Source: Amycolatopsis sp. CA-230715
GTDB taxonomy: Bacteria > Actinomycetota > Actinomycetes > Mycobacteriales > Pseudonocardiaceae
NCBI RefSeq assembly: GCF_018736145.1
Contig: NZ_CP059997.1
Span: 1,239,501 to 1,303,500, forward strand
Length of the DNA stretch: 64,000 nucleotides
Direction of reading: 5' to 3'
Shown: one piece after another, positions 15,978 through 23,640 of the stretch
Numbering within the stretch: position 1 is the stretch's first letter
Layout of the letters: each line of letters starts with the position of its first letter
Notes under the pieces: model-generated
What the model was told of the DNA's origin: nothing
Databases searched by the model: none
The model's input: only the letters and a program-made list of their open reading frames with translations
Position numbers and translations under genes: made by a program

Positions 15978-17444
15978 CTACCTCGCCACCACCCTGATGG
16001 TGGCGAGTTCCGGATCGGCCGGATCGGGCACGTACATGCCCGCCGCGACACCGGAGCGCAGGTAGTCGAGCACCGGCTGGGTGAGGACCTCGCCCGGGAG
16101 CACGGCGGGTACCCCCGGCGGGTACGGGCTGATCGTCTCGGCCGCGATCCGGCCCGCCGCGCGGTGCGCCGGAACGTCTTCCAGCGGACCGAAAAAGGCT
16201 TCGCGCGGCGACATCGCCTGTTCGAGTTCGAGATCCGCGGGGCTGGGCAGGTCGATGGGCTCGGCGACCGGGATCTCGTCGAGCCTGCCGACCAGCGAGC
16301 GGACGGCGTCGACGAGCCTGCCGGTGGTTTCCCCGTCGTCGGCGACGGTGATCTGCGCTGCCATCCGCTGGTGGTCGGACAGGCCCATGTCGATCCGGTG
16401 CCGCTCGCGCAGCCACTGGTTGACGTCGTAGCCGGAGCGGTCCAGTTCCGCGGTGTCGATGAGGATCTTCAACGGGTCGTTGTCGTCGGCGAGACCGGGA
16501 CCGACCAGGTCCGCCCTGCCCAGCACACCGATGCCGGGAATCGCGGCGAGCGCATCCCTCGTCTCGCGCGCGAGGCCGATCGCGGTGTCCAGCAGTTCGG
16601 CACCGTGCTCGACCATCTGGCGGCGCCACCCGTCGAGACCGGCGTAGATCAACGAGGAGGGGCTCGTGGTGTCGAGCAGGGACGCGCGGGCGGCCAGGAC
16701 GCTGCCGTCGATCCGGTCGCCCTGCAGGTGGTAGACCGAGCCCTGTTCGAGCCCGGCGCCCATCTTGTGCACGCTGGTCACGCAGAGGTCCGCGCCCGCG
16801 TCCATGGCCCACGCGGGCAACCCGTCGTGGAACGGCAGGTGCGCGCCCCACGCCTCGTCGACGATCAGGGGGCGTCCGTGCGCGTGGCACACGTCGGCGG
16901 TCTCGCGGATCGCCGCGCAGGCCCCGTAATCGGTCGGGGTGATCAGCAGCATTCCCTTGGCGTCCGGATGCGCGCGGAAGGCCGCGTCGACCGCGTCGGG
17001 GCCGGGCGGGTGCGCCAGGTGCAGGCGGCCGTCCCAGCGCGGGTCGACCCACACCGGCTGGATGCCGCTCAGGATCAGCCCGGCCACCACGGACTTGTGC
17101 GCGTTGCGGGACAGCAGCAGTTTCTCGCCGGGGCCCGCGACCGAGAGCATCGCGCTCTTGACCGACAGGGAACTGCCGCAGGTGGAGAAGAACGCCTGGT
17201 CCGCGTCGACCGCGTCGGCCATCAGCTCCTCGGCCCTCGCCAGCACGCCGCGGTCCATCTCCCGGTTGTCCAGGCCGTTCAACAGGATGATGTCCGAGGC
17301 GAACACGTCCTTGCCGACGACCTCGGCCAGTCGCGGGTCCACTCCCCTGCCCTGTTTGTGCCCCGGCGGGATGAACGCGAGATGGTCCTTCTCGCGGTAC
17401 TGCCGGATGGCGTCGATCACCGGGGCCTGCGCATGGTTCACCAC
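15978..17444 (-). CDS. Orn/Lys/Arg decarboxylase, short actinobacterial form
   Basis: PLP-dependent fold-type I decarboxylase of 488 residues. The PLP lysine is in TSVHKMGAG. HKQGRGVDPRL, NGLDNREMDRG and VDEAWGAHLPFH are family motifs. Compared with the roughly 710-750-residue enterobacterial enzymes it lacks the N-terminal wing domain, as do Gram-positive SpeA-like proteins; arginine, lysine or ornithine could be the substrate. The start is GTG 17444 or 17441. Arg/Gly-rich sequence further upstream looks like shadow sequence. Confidence 0.85.
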   Translation of the reverse strand: MVNHAQAPVIDAIRQYREKDHLAFIPPGHKQGRGVDPRLAEVVGKDVFASDIILLNGLDNREMDRGVLARAEELMADAVDADQAFFSTCGSSLSVKSAMLSVAGPGEKLLLSRNAHKSVVAGLILSGIQPVWVDPRWDGRLHLAHPPGPDAVDAAFRAHPDAKGMLLITPTDYGACAAIRETADVCHAHGRPLIVDEAWGAHLPFHDGLPAWAMDAGADLCVTSVHKMGAGLEQGSVYHLQGDRIDGSVLAARASLLDTTSPSSLIYAGLDGWRRQMVEHGAELLDTAIGLARETRDALAAIPGIGVLGRADLVGPGLADDNDPLKILIDTAELDRSGYDVNQWLRERHRIDMGLSDHQRMAAQITVADDGETTGRLVDAVRSLVGRLDEIPVAEPIDLPSPADLELEQAMSPREAFFGPLEDVPAHRAAGRIAAETISPYPPGVPAVLPGEVLTQPVLDYLRSGVAAGMYVPDPADPELATIRVVAR

Positions 17445-17508
17445 GAGCCGGGTGTTCCCCGCGCGCGGCGCGGCCAAACTGGGCCGGGCCGCGCGCGGCC
17501 CTTCGGCG

Positions 17509-18348
17509 TCAGCGCAGCGGTTCGAGCGCCTTCGCCAGTGGCTCCAGCACGTCCGGGGTGTGCGGCGGCGGCAGGTACACGATCGCCAGGTCGAGACCCG
17601 CTTCGCCGAGCGCCTCCGCTTCGGCGGCGACCTTGGCGTAGTCGTTGTCCGGGCCGAGGCGGACGTGCGAGGACAGCGTGATCTCGCTCGGGTCGCGCCC
17701 GATGTCCTCACAGTGGCGGTGCAGCACGCCGCGCTTGTGCGCGAACTCCTCGGGCGTGCCGCCGACGAAGTTCCAGTGCTGGGCGTACTTCGCGGTGGTG
17801 CGCAGGGTGCGCTTCTCGCCGCTGCCGCCGATGCAGATCGGCGGGTGCGGTTTCTGCACGCCCTTCGGCTCGCACCTGGCGTCGGTGAGCTGGTAGTGCT
17901 CGCCCTGGAAGGTCGTGGTTTCCTTGGTCAGCAGGCCGACCAGGACTTCGCAGCCTTCCTCGAAGCGGTCGCTGCGCTCCTTGACCGGGCCGAGCCGCAT
18001 GCCGTACGCGCCGGACTCCTCCTCGTTCCAGCCAGCGCCGATGCCGATTTCGAGCCTGCCGCCGGAGATGATGTCGAGCGTGCTGGCCATGTTCGCCAGC
18101 AGCGCCGGGTGCCGGTAGTGGATACCGCTGACCAGGGTGCCCAGCCGCAGCCGCTTCGTGGCCTGCGCGAGCGCGGTGAGCGTGACCCAGCCTTCCAGGC
18201 AGGGCCCGGTCGGATCGGAGAAGATGGGGTAGAAGTGGTCGAAGGTCCAGCCCGATTCGAACAGCTCGATCTCGTCGGCCGCCTGCCACACGGAGAGCAT
18301 GTCTTCCCAGACCGTGTTCTGGGGCGAGGTCTTGATGGCGAAACGCAT
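17509..18348 (-). CDS. LLM-class F420-dependent oxidoreductase
   Basis: 279-residue luciferase-like TIM barrel. GTLVSGIHYRHPALLANMA, SGGRLEIGIGAGWNEEE and KPHPPICIGGSGEKRTL are signatures of the F420-dependent group found in mycobacteria and other actinomycetes. It would use reduced or oxidised F420 on an unknown substrate. ATG 18348 gives the standard MRFAIKTSPQ start. It is followed by the decarboxylase 64 bases downstream. Confidence 0.87.
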   Translation of the reverse strand: MRFAIKTSPQNTVWEDMLSVWQAADEIELFESGWTFDHFYPIFSDPTGPCLEGWVTLTALAQATKRLRLGTLVSGIHYRHPALLANMASTLDIISGGRLEIGIGAGWNEEESGAYGMRLGPVKERSDRFEEGCEVLVGLLTKETTTFQGEHYQLTDARCEPKGVQKPHPPICIGGSGEKRTLRTTAKYAQHWNFVGGTPEEFAHKRGVLHRHCEDIGRDPSEITLSSHVRLGPDNDYAKVAAEAEALGEAGLDLAIVYLPPPHTPDVLEPLAKALEPLR

Positions 18349-18510
18349 GACCCCGATCGTAACCCTGGAGTACCTCCAGTACGGTCCCCGAACGGGTGGC
18401 CCCGGCCGTAAGGTCCTTTGTGGACGATTCAGGCGCCACCGTTCGGCCGATGGGCCGCGGCGTCCGGCTTGGCTACCATCGAGGCACTCCTCACCCCATC
18501 GGAGGCTCGG

Positions 18511-19197
18511 ATGAGACCGCCCCGATTCCGTTACCCGCTCGGCTTCTTCTTCGCGCTCTGCCTCGCCGTGCCACCCGCCGCGCAGGCCACCACCCCGGAC
18601 CCGCTCGGCGGCGGCAGCCCGCTGGAAAGCGGCGCGGGTTCGCGGTGCACGGCCGGGTTCGCCGCGACGGCTGGCGGCGCCGGTTACCTGATCGCCGGTA
18701 CCGCCTGCGGCAGGCCAGGCGACACCGTCAGCAGCGAGGGACGCCCGGTCGGCGTGGTCACCGGGGCACCGTTCCCGCCCACCGGCGCGATCGTCATCCG
18801 GGTCACGAACACGGCGGACTGGCGGCTGGTGGGCTCGATCCCGCCGGCCGACAGCCGCGTCACGATCACCGGGTCGGCCGAGGCGCCGATCGGCGCGCCG
18901 GTGTGCGAGTACGGCGCGACCACCGGCTGGCGGTGCGGGGTGATCGAGGCGAAGAACCTGACGATCAGCTTTCCCGAGGGCACCGTGAGCGGTCTGACCC
19001 AGACCACCGTCTGCGCGGGACCCGGCGACTCCGGCGGGCCGTTCGTCAGCGGCACGCAGGCGCAGGGCGTGCTGATCGGCGGCAGCGGGGACTGCGACAG
19101 CGGCGGTGTTTCCTATTTCGCGCCGGTCAACCCGGTGCTCGCGACATCCGGCCTGACTGTCCTCAGTGGAACGAACTCGGGGTCGATGTCCGGGTAG
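18511..19197 (+). CDS. Secreted S1 (chymotrypsin-fold) protein lacking the catalytic His
   Basis: 228 residues with a signal peptide (MRPPRFRYPLGFFFALCLAV, cleavage near AQA) and GGAGG just before the ATG. The serine motif GDSGGPF and upstream TVCAGPG are those of actinomycete alpha-lytic-type proteases. However, the segment that should read TAGHC reads IAGTACG, so the catalytic His is absent, and the Asp region (GAIVIRVTN) also lacks a clear Asp. It is therefore probably an inactive or repurposed protease fold. It lies 18 bases before an AAA+ ATPase gene. Confidence 0.75.
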   Translation: MRPPRFRYPLGFFFALCLAVPPAAQATTPDPLGGGSPLESGAGSRCTAGFAATAGGAGYLIAGTACGRPGDTVSSEGRPVGVVTGAPFPPTGAIVIRVTNTADWRLVGSIPPADSRVTITGSAEAPIGAPVCEYGATTGWRCGVIEAKNLTISFPEGTVSGLTQTTVCAGPGDSGGPFVSGTQAQGVLIGGSGDCDSGGVSYFAPVNPVLATSGLTVLSGTNSGSMSG

Positions 19198-19215
19198 GAC
19201 TCCGGGAGAACCCGG

Positions 19216-20649
19216 ATGACACCGCGGCCGTGCCGACGAATCATGATCCTCGTGACGGATCGGGAAACGGACGAAGCCCACGCACTGGCCGTATCGCTGA
19301 GAAAACTGTTCGAGCACACGCTGACCTCGCTGCGCAGACCGTCCGCGCTGGCGGACCGGATCAGCACGCACCTCGCGTGCCCCCTCAACGAGGTGCCCAC
19401 CGTGACCGCGGTCTTCCCCGGCTGGGAGCACGCGAACCTGCAGTGCGGGCTCGACGCCTACCTCGCCGAGCATTCACCGGACGCGGAGTGGTTCGGCATC
19501 GACGGTGACGGCAGAACGTACCGCGACATCAAGGACATGCTGACGAATTCCGTCACCAGAGGCGGGTACGACCTCGGCGCGGTGGACTACGTCAGCGTGG
19601 CCGTGGGACCGGACGAGACCATCGACGCGGTGCACCTCGGCCTGATTTCCAGCTTCGCCCCGGACGGAAGACCGGTCACGGTCGCGCTGATGGGGCCACC
19701 GGACCACAGCGTCGACCAGCCGTGCAAACTGCACGTGCTCGCCGCGGAGCGGTCGGCGGCCACCGCGGCGCGCGAGGAGATCGAGCGCCTGACCGATCGG
19801 CACAACGCGTTCGGCGGGAAGGTGATCTCCTTCGGGATCAGCGAGCACCGCGGCAACCACCTGCTGTCGTTCCTGCCCCGGCCCGAGGTCGGCGCGGACG
19901 ACGTGGTGCTCCCCGACGGCGTGCTCGACAGCGTGGAGCGGCACGTGGTCCGCTCGGCGGAGTCGGCGAAACTGCTCGCCGCGCACGGCCAGCACCTCAA
20001 ACGGGGGCTGCTGCTGCACGGCCCGCCGGGCACGGGGAAGACGCACACCGTGCGGTACCTGCTCGGCAGGCTCGGCGAGCGCACGGTCATCGTCATCTCC
20101 GGTGTCGCCGTGCTGAAGCTGCTCCGCGTGGCGACGACGCTGGCCAGGAGACTTCAGCCCGCGGTCGTCGTGGTCGAGGACGTCGACCTGATCGCGCAGG
20201 ACCGCGCGGCGAACTCGTGCGGCACCCCGGTGCTGTTCGAACTGCTCAACGAGATGGACGGGGTGGACTCGGAGGCCGACGTGACCTTCGTGCTCACCAC
20301 CAACCGGGTCGAGGTGATGGAGAAGGCGCTCTCCGAACGGCCCGGCCGGGTCGATCTCGCGGTGGAGGTGCCGTTACCGGACGAACGATGTCGTGAACGG
20401 CTGCTGCGCCTCTACGCGAAGAGCGCCGATCTCGACCTGCCGGACGCGGGCGCGATCGTCGCCAGAACGGCAGGCGTGACCGCGTCGTTCATGCGGGAGC
20501 TGGTGCGCCGCGCGATCCTGCTCGGCATCGACGAGCACACCGGCGGGCAGCGGGTGCGGCTCGACGAAGCGGTGCTGACCAAAGCGCTCGACGAACTGAT
20601 GGACGAGCGCGGCGCGCTGACCCGCCGCATCCTCGGCGGCGCACGCTGA
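19216..20649 (+). CDS. AAA+ ATPase
   Basis: 477 residues. The C-terminal half is a classical AAA+ module: Walker A GPPGTGKT, Walker B VVVVEDVDLIA, sensor 1 VLTTNR and an arginine finger region SERPGRVD. The N-terminal 200 residues match no family I recognise and may be a substrate-binding domain. GGGAGA seven bases before ATG 19216 supports this start; ATG 19243 is an alternative. It is probably co-transcribed with the S1-like gene and ends at a shared bidirectional terminator. Confidence 0.85.
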   Translation: MTPRPCRRIMILVTDRETDEAHALAVSLRKLFEHTLTSLRRPSALADRISTHLACPLNEVPTVTAVFPGWEHANLQCGLDAYLAEHSPDAEWFGIDGDGRTYRDIKDMLTNSVTRGGYDLGAVDYVSVAVGPDETIDAVHLGLISSFAPDGRPVTVALMGPPDHSVDQPCKLHVLAAERSAATAAREEIERLTDRHNAFGGKVISFGISEHRGNHLLSFLPRPEVGADDVVLPDGVLDSVERHVVRSAESAKLLAAHGQHLKRGLLLHGPPGTGKTHTVRYLLGRLGERTVIVISGVAVLKLLRVATTLARRLQPAVVVVEDVDLIAQDRAANSCGTPVLFELLNEMDGVDSEADVTFVLTTNRVEVMEKALSERPGRVDLAVEVPLPDERCRERLLRLYAKSADLDLPDAGAIVARTAGVTASFMRELVRRAILLGIDEHTGGQRVRLDEAVLTKALDELMDERGALTRRILGGAR

Positions 20650-20695
20650 ACCCGGCGGCAGGTGTCCATCTACTGTGGACACCTGCAGCCGGGTT
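20649..20695. terminator. Bidirectional hairpin terminator
   Basis: Nested inverted repeats between convergent genes: outer AACCCGGC (20649-20656) with GCCGGGTT (20688-20695), inner CAGGTGTCCA (20659-20668) with TGGACACCTG (20676-20685). Only a 2-nt internal mismatch separates them. Confidence 0.8.
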
Positions 20696-20697
20696 CC

Positions 20698-21555
20698 TCA
20701 ACGATCCATTGTGGATGATGCGGGGCGGGCGGCAAGTACAACGCGTTCGGTGCGCACCGCGAGGTCGTCGCGGCGCAGGATGCTGCCATCGCCGCCGGTG
20801 TCGAGCAGCCGGTCCAGCACGGCGAGGTCGTCGGCCGGAAGGTCCTCGGCGACCGCGGCGCGGATGCGGCGGAGGCTGGTGAGCGCGTAGCGGCCGACCG
20901 CATCCGTGCGGGACTGTTCGATGTGGACGGTGATCGCGCGCTCGCCTTCGACGGTGAACCCCGCGGCGGTCAGCCGGGGCGCCCAGTCCGCGCCCCGGTG
21001 CGGCACCCGCGCGGCGTGACGGCGGTCGAGCACGGCATGGCAGCGTTCCTCGACGCCCGGCCGGTCCTCCGGGGCGTCGGCGGGCAGGAAGCGGGGAAAA
21101 CCGGCGAGCTCGACGAGCGCGAACAGGCCGCCGGGAGCGAGGGCGCCGCGGACGCGGCGCAGCGTGCCGTCGGGATCGGCCATGTGGTGCAGTGAAGCCG
21201 ACGCCCACACCAGATCGGGCTCGCCGACGTCCGGCCACGCCGCGTCGAGATCGGCCTGGACGGCGCGCACCCGCTCGGCCACTCCGAGCTCGCGCGCCTT
21301 GTCCCGCAAGCGGTTCAGGTGCTCGGCCGAGGAGTCGACCGCGGTGACCACGGCTTCGGGGAACCGGGCGAGCAGGGCGAAGGTGCCCGCGCCGGTGCCG
21401 CACCCCAGATCCACGATCTTGCGGGGATCGGCCTCGATCGGCAGCCACGCGGTGATGGCCGCCGTGTGTTCGGCGAGGGCTTCCGCTTCGAGATCGAGGA
21501 GTTCGACCTTGGCATCGACGTCGTGGTGGTGCTGGTCCTGGATGTCCTGGGGCAT
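20698..21555 (-). CDS. SAM-dependent methyltransferase
   Basis: 285-residue class I methyltransferase. Motif I is VDLGCGTGAGTFALL; ADLDAAWPDVGEPDLVWAS and LAPGGLFALVELAG are motifs II to IV. The C-terminal region includes GRYALTSLRRIRAAV, common in actinobacterial methyltransferases of unknown substrate. The start MPQDIQDQHHHDVD is the first ATG of the family sequence; the longer upstream frame is shadow. It follows the ArsR-SRPBCC-VOC operon on the same strand after 107 bases. Confidence 0.85.
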   Translation of the reverse strand: MPQDIQDQHHHDVDAKVELLDLEAEALAEHTAAITAWLPIEADPRKIVDLGCGTGAGTFALLARFPEAVVTAVDSSAEHLNRLRDKARELGVAERVRAVQADLDAAWPDVGEPDLVWASASLHHMADPDGTLRRVRGALAPGGLFALVELAGFPRFLPADAPEDRPGVEERCHAVLDRRHAARVPHRGADWAPRLTAAGFTVEGERAITVHIEQSRTDAVGRYALTSLRRIRAAVAEDLPADDLAVLDRLLDTGGDGSILRRDDLAVRTERVVLAARPASSTMDR

Positions 21556-21662
21556 GGCGTTCACGGTAAGCACACCTTGCGCCAGATGCACGACGCTTTG
21601 CCAATACGGCAAGGCGATGGTGTCCGGGCCTGCCGCTGGCGCAAGCCCGGCTCGTCCCCGCC

Positions 21663-22124
21663 TCAGCGCCAGGGCATGTGCTGCAGGCACCAGGTGTTGC
21701 CGTCGGGATCGGCGAAGTACGCGTAGAACACTCCGCCGAGGTCCTCGACCTCGCTGACCTCGACGCCGCGCTCGACGAGTTCGGCGCGGGACGCCTCGAT
21801 GTCGGCCACCACCAGGTGCAGGCCGCGCAGCGTTCCCGCGGGCATGTCGAGGGTGGGGAGCCCTTCGGCGAGGGTGATCGAGCAGGCCGAGCCGGGCGGG
21901 GTCAGCTGGACGATGCGGACCCCGGGCTTCGGGTTGATGTCGACGTCGGGGCGGAACCCGAGCTGGTCCTGGTAGAAGGCTTTGGCCCGGTCGATGTCGG
22001 TGACCGGCACCGGCACGAGTTCCAGCAGCAGCGTGCCCGGCGGCACGGGCGGGTTCCCGGGTTCGTTCTGGACCTCCAACACATCGGCGGGGATTTCGGT
22101 GGCAGGGGCGGTTTTCTCGGTCAT
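21663..22124 (-). CDS. VOC-family (glyoxalase/bleomycin-resistance-like) protein
   Basis: 153 residues. A vicinal-oxygen-chelate module is visible from LLLELVPVPVTDIDRAKAFY to YAYFADPDGNTWCLQ, with metal-ligand-type residues in LELVPV and FADPDGN. The first 30 residues form a Pro/Glu-rich extension. The start overlaps the stop of the upstream SRPBCC gene (ATGA), so the two are coupled. A role in detoxification or resistance is possible but not shown. Confidence 0.83.
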   Translation of the reverse strand: MTEKTAPATEIPADVLEVQNEPGNPPVPPGTLLLELVPVPVTDIDRAKAFYQDQLGFRPDVDINPKPGVRIVQLTPPGSACSITLAEGLPTLDMPAGTLRGLHLVVADIEASRAELVERGVEVSEVEDLGGVFYAYFADPDGNTWCLQHMPWR

Positions 22125-22615
22125 GATTGTCGTCTTTCGTCGAGCAGGGCGGCGAGGCGGTCGTACCCTTCGCCAGCGCCACGTTCCATGGGGCTGCGCA
22201 GGACCGCGTCGCGGATTTCGGGCGTGGAATACCGCGCGGTGACGGTCATATCGGTATGTCCGTCCACTTCGGACAGCTCGGTGGTGACCAGTGCCTCGCC
22301 GTCGGCCCAGTCACGGTGGATCTCGGTCTGCACGAGCCTCGCGGGCGGGTCGACCTCGTGGAAGTGCCCGTGCAGTTCCATCTCGGCACCGGCGGGCCCG
22401 GTGGAGACGAACCGCCAGGCACCGCCTGGCCGCAGGTCGACCTCGCAGGCGGTCAGCCGCCAGCCGCGGGCACCGTGCCAGCGGCGGAGCAGGTCCGGTT
22501 CGGTGAGCGCGGCGAAGACCAGTGGCGCGGGAGCGGCGAAGGTGCGGGTGAGGACGAGGCCGGCGCTCCCGGAGGCGACCACCCGCAGCCCGTGCCCGGT
22601 GTGCGGCGAGGTCAT
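22121..22615 (-). CDS. SRPBCC/AHSA1-domain protein
   Basis: 164 residues of the START-like AHSA1 family: LVLTRTFAAPAPLVFAALTE, LLRRWHGARGWRL and PGGAWRFVSTGPAG are diagnostic. Such proteins are usually encoded next to an ArsR repressor, as here, and bind small hydrophobic ligands. It is linked by ATGA overlaps to arsR upstream and the VOC gene downstream. Confidence 0.87.
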   Translation of the reverse strand: MTSPHTGHGLRVVASGSAGLVLTRTFAAPAPLVFAALTEPDLLRRWHGARGWRLTACEVDLRPGGAWRFVSTGPAGAEMELHGHFHEVDPPARLVQTEIHRDWADGEALVTTELSEVDGHTDMTVTARYSTPEIRDAVLRSPMERGAGEGYDRLAALLDERRQS

Positions 22616-22947
22616 GCGTCCCCGTCCCGCAGTTCGCTCAGCACCGCGTCCAGCTTTTGGTAGCTCGTCTCCCAGTAGTCGCGGTAGTCGGCCAGCCAGT
22701 CCGTGGCCACCCTCAGCGGCTCGGCGACCAGGCGGCACGGCCGCCGTTGCGCGTCGCGCCCTCGGCTGACCAGGCCCGCCCGCTCCAGCACCCGCAGGTG
22801 CTTGGAGACGGCGGGCTGGCTCATCGCGAACGGCGCGGCCAGCTCGGTGACCGTGGCTTCGCCGGTGGCGAGCCGGGTCAGGATGGCGCGCCGGGTGGGA
22901 TCGGCGAGCGCCGCGAACGTCGCGTCCAATGTGTCCGGTGCAGTCAT
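22612..22947 (-). CDS. ArsR-family transcriptional regulator
   Basis: 111-residue winged helix: LADPTRRAILTRLATGEATV, ELAAPFAMSQPAVSKHLRVL and ERAGLVSRGRDAQRRP. The C-terminal WLADYRDYWETSYQKLDAVL is typical of the SdpR-like group linked to AHSA1 proteins. No metal-binding cysteine pair is present, so metal sensing is unlikely. Its own upstream region has two tandem palindromes. Confidence 0.9.
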   Translation of the reverse strand: MTAPDTLDATFAALADPTRRAILTRLATGEATVTELAAPFAMSQPAVSKHLRVLERAGLVSRGRDAQRRPCRLVAEPLRVATDWLADYRDYWETSYQKLDAVLSELRDGDA

Positions 22948-22951
22948 GCGG

Positions 22952-22982
22952 ATAACCTCTCGGTTTCATAACCTGATGGTTT
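22952..22982. promoter_or_regulatory. Tandem ArsR operator palindromes
   Basis: Two copies of ATAACC-N4-GGTTT lie one base apart (22952-22966 and 22968-22982) directly upstream of arsR and between it and the divergent dihydrofolate-reductase-like gene. The centres are 16 bases apart, so both sites are on nearly the same face with slight offset. Probable autoregulation and control of the divergent gene. Confidence 0.72.
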
Positions 22983-23037
22983 TATACGTGCTAGGGTTCG
23001 CCATTGTCAACTTCGCGAGCACGCCCCAGGGGGAACC

Positions 23038-23637
23038 ATGGGAAAGGTCTTCACGCAAGCATCGGTTTCGTTGGACGGCTACATCTCCGGGCCGGGCCAG
23101 AGCGGGTTCGACCGCCTCTTCGCGTGGTGCACGGCGGGTCCCGTGGCCACCCCCACGACCGATCCGGACCGGCTGACCTACCGCACCTCCGAGACGACCG
23201 CCCGGTACCTGTGCGAACTCCAGGAGCGGATCGGGGCCTGCGTCGTCGGCCGGAAGCAGTTCGACCTCACGGCTGGCTGGGCGGGGCGGCATCCGAGCGG
23301 GGTGCCGGTGTTCGTGGTGACCCACCGCCCGCCGCCACCCGGCTGGGACGCCGCCGCACCGTTCACCTTCGTCACCGACGGCGTGGCGAACGCGATCGCG
23401 CTGGCGCGCGAAGCCGCGGGACAGCGCGATGTCGGAGTCGGCCCCGGCGGTACCGTGGCCGACGCGCTCCGTGCCGGTCTGCTCGACGAACTGCGGATGG
23501 ACGTCGTGCCGGTCGTGCTCGGCGGCGGCACCCCGATGCTGTCCGGGCTCGACGGTGCCGCCCCGATCGGCTTCGAGCAGGCAGAGGTCGTCGAAGGGAT
23601 CGGCGTGACCCATCTGACCTATCGCCGGGCCGTGTGA
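23038..23637 (+). CDS. Dihydrofolate-reductase-family (RibD C-terminal) protein
   Basis: 199 residues. KVFTQASVSLDGYISGPGQS, GACVVGRKQFDLT, VFVVTHRPPP and VGPGGTVADALRAGLLDEL are the motifs of the RibD-C/DHFR-like family, NADPH-binding proteins mostly of unknown substrate. Divergent from arsR with the tandem operators between them. Confidence 0.88.
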   Translation: MGKVFTQASVSLDGYISGPGQSGFDRLFAWCTAGPVATPTTDPDRLTYRTSETTARYLCELQERIGACVVGRKQFDLTAGWAGRHPSGVPVFVVTHRPPPPGWDAAAPFTFVTDGVANAIALAREAAGQRDVGVGPGGTVADALRAGLLDELRMDVVPVVLGGGTPMLSGLDGAAPIGFEQAEVVEGIGVTHLTYRRAV

Positions 23638-23640
23638 GCG

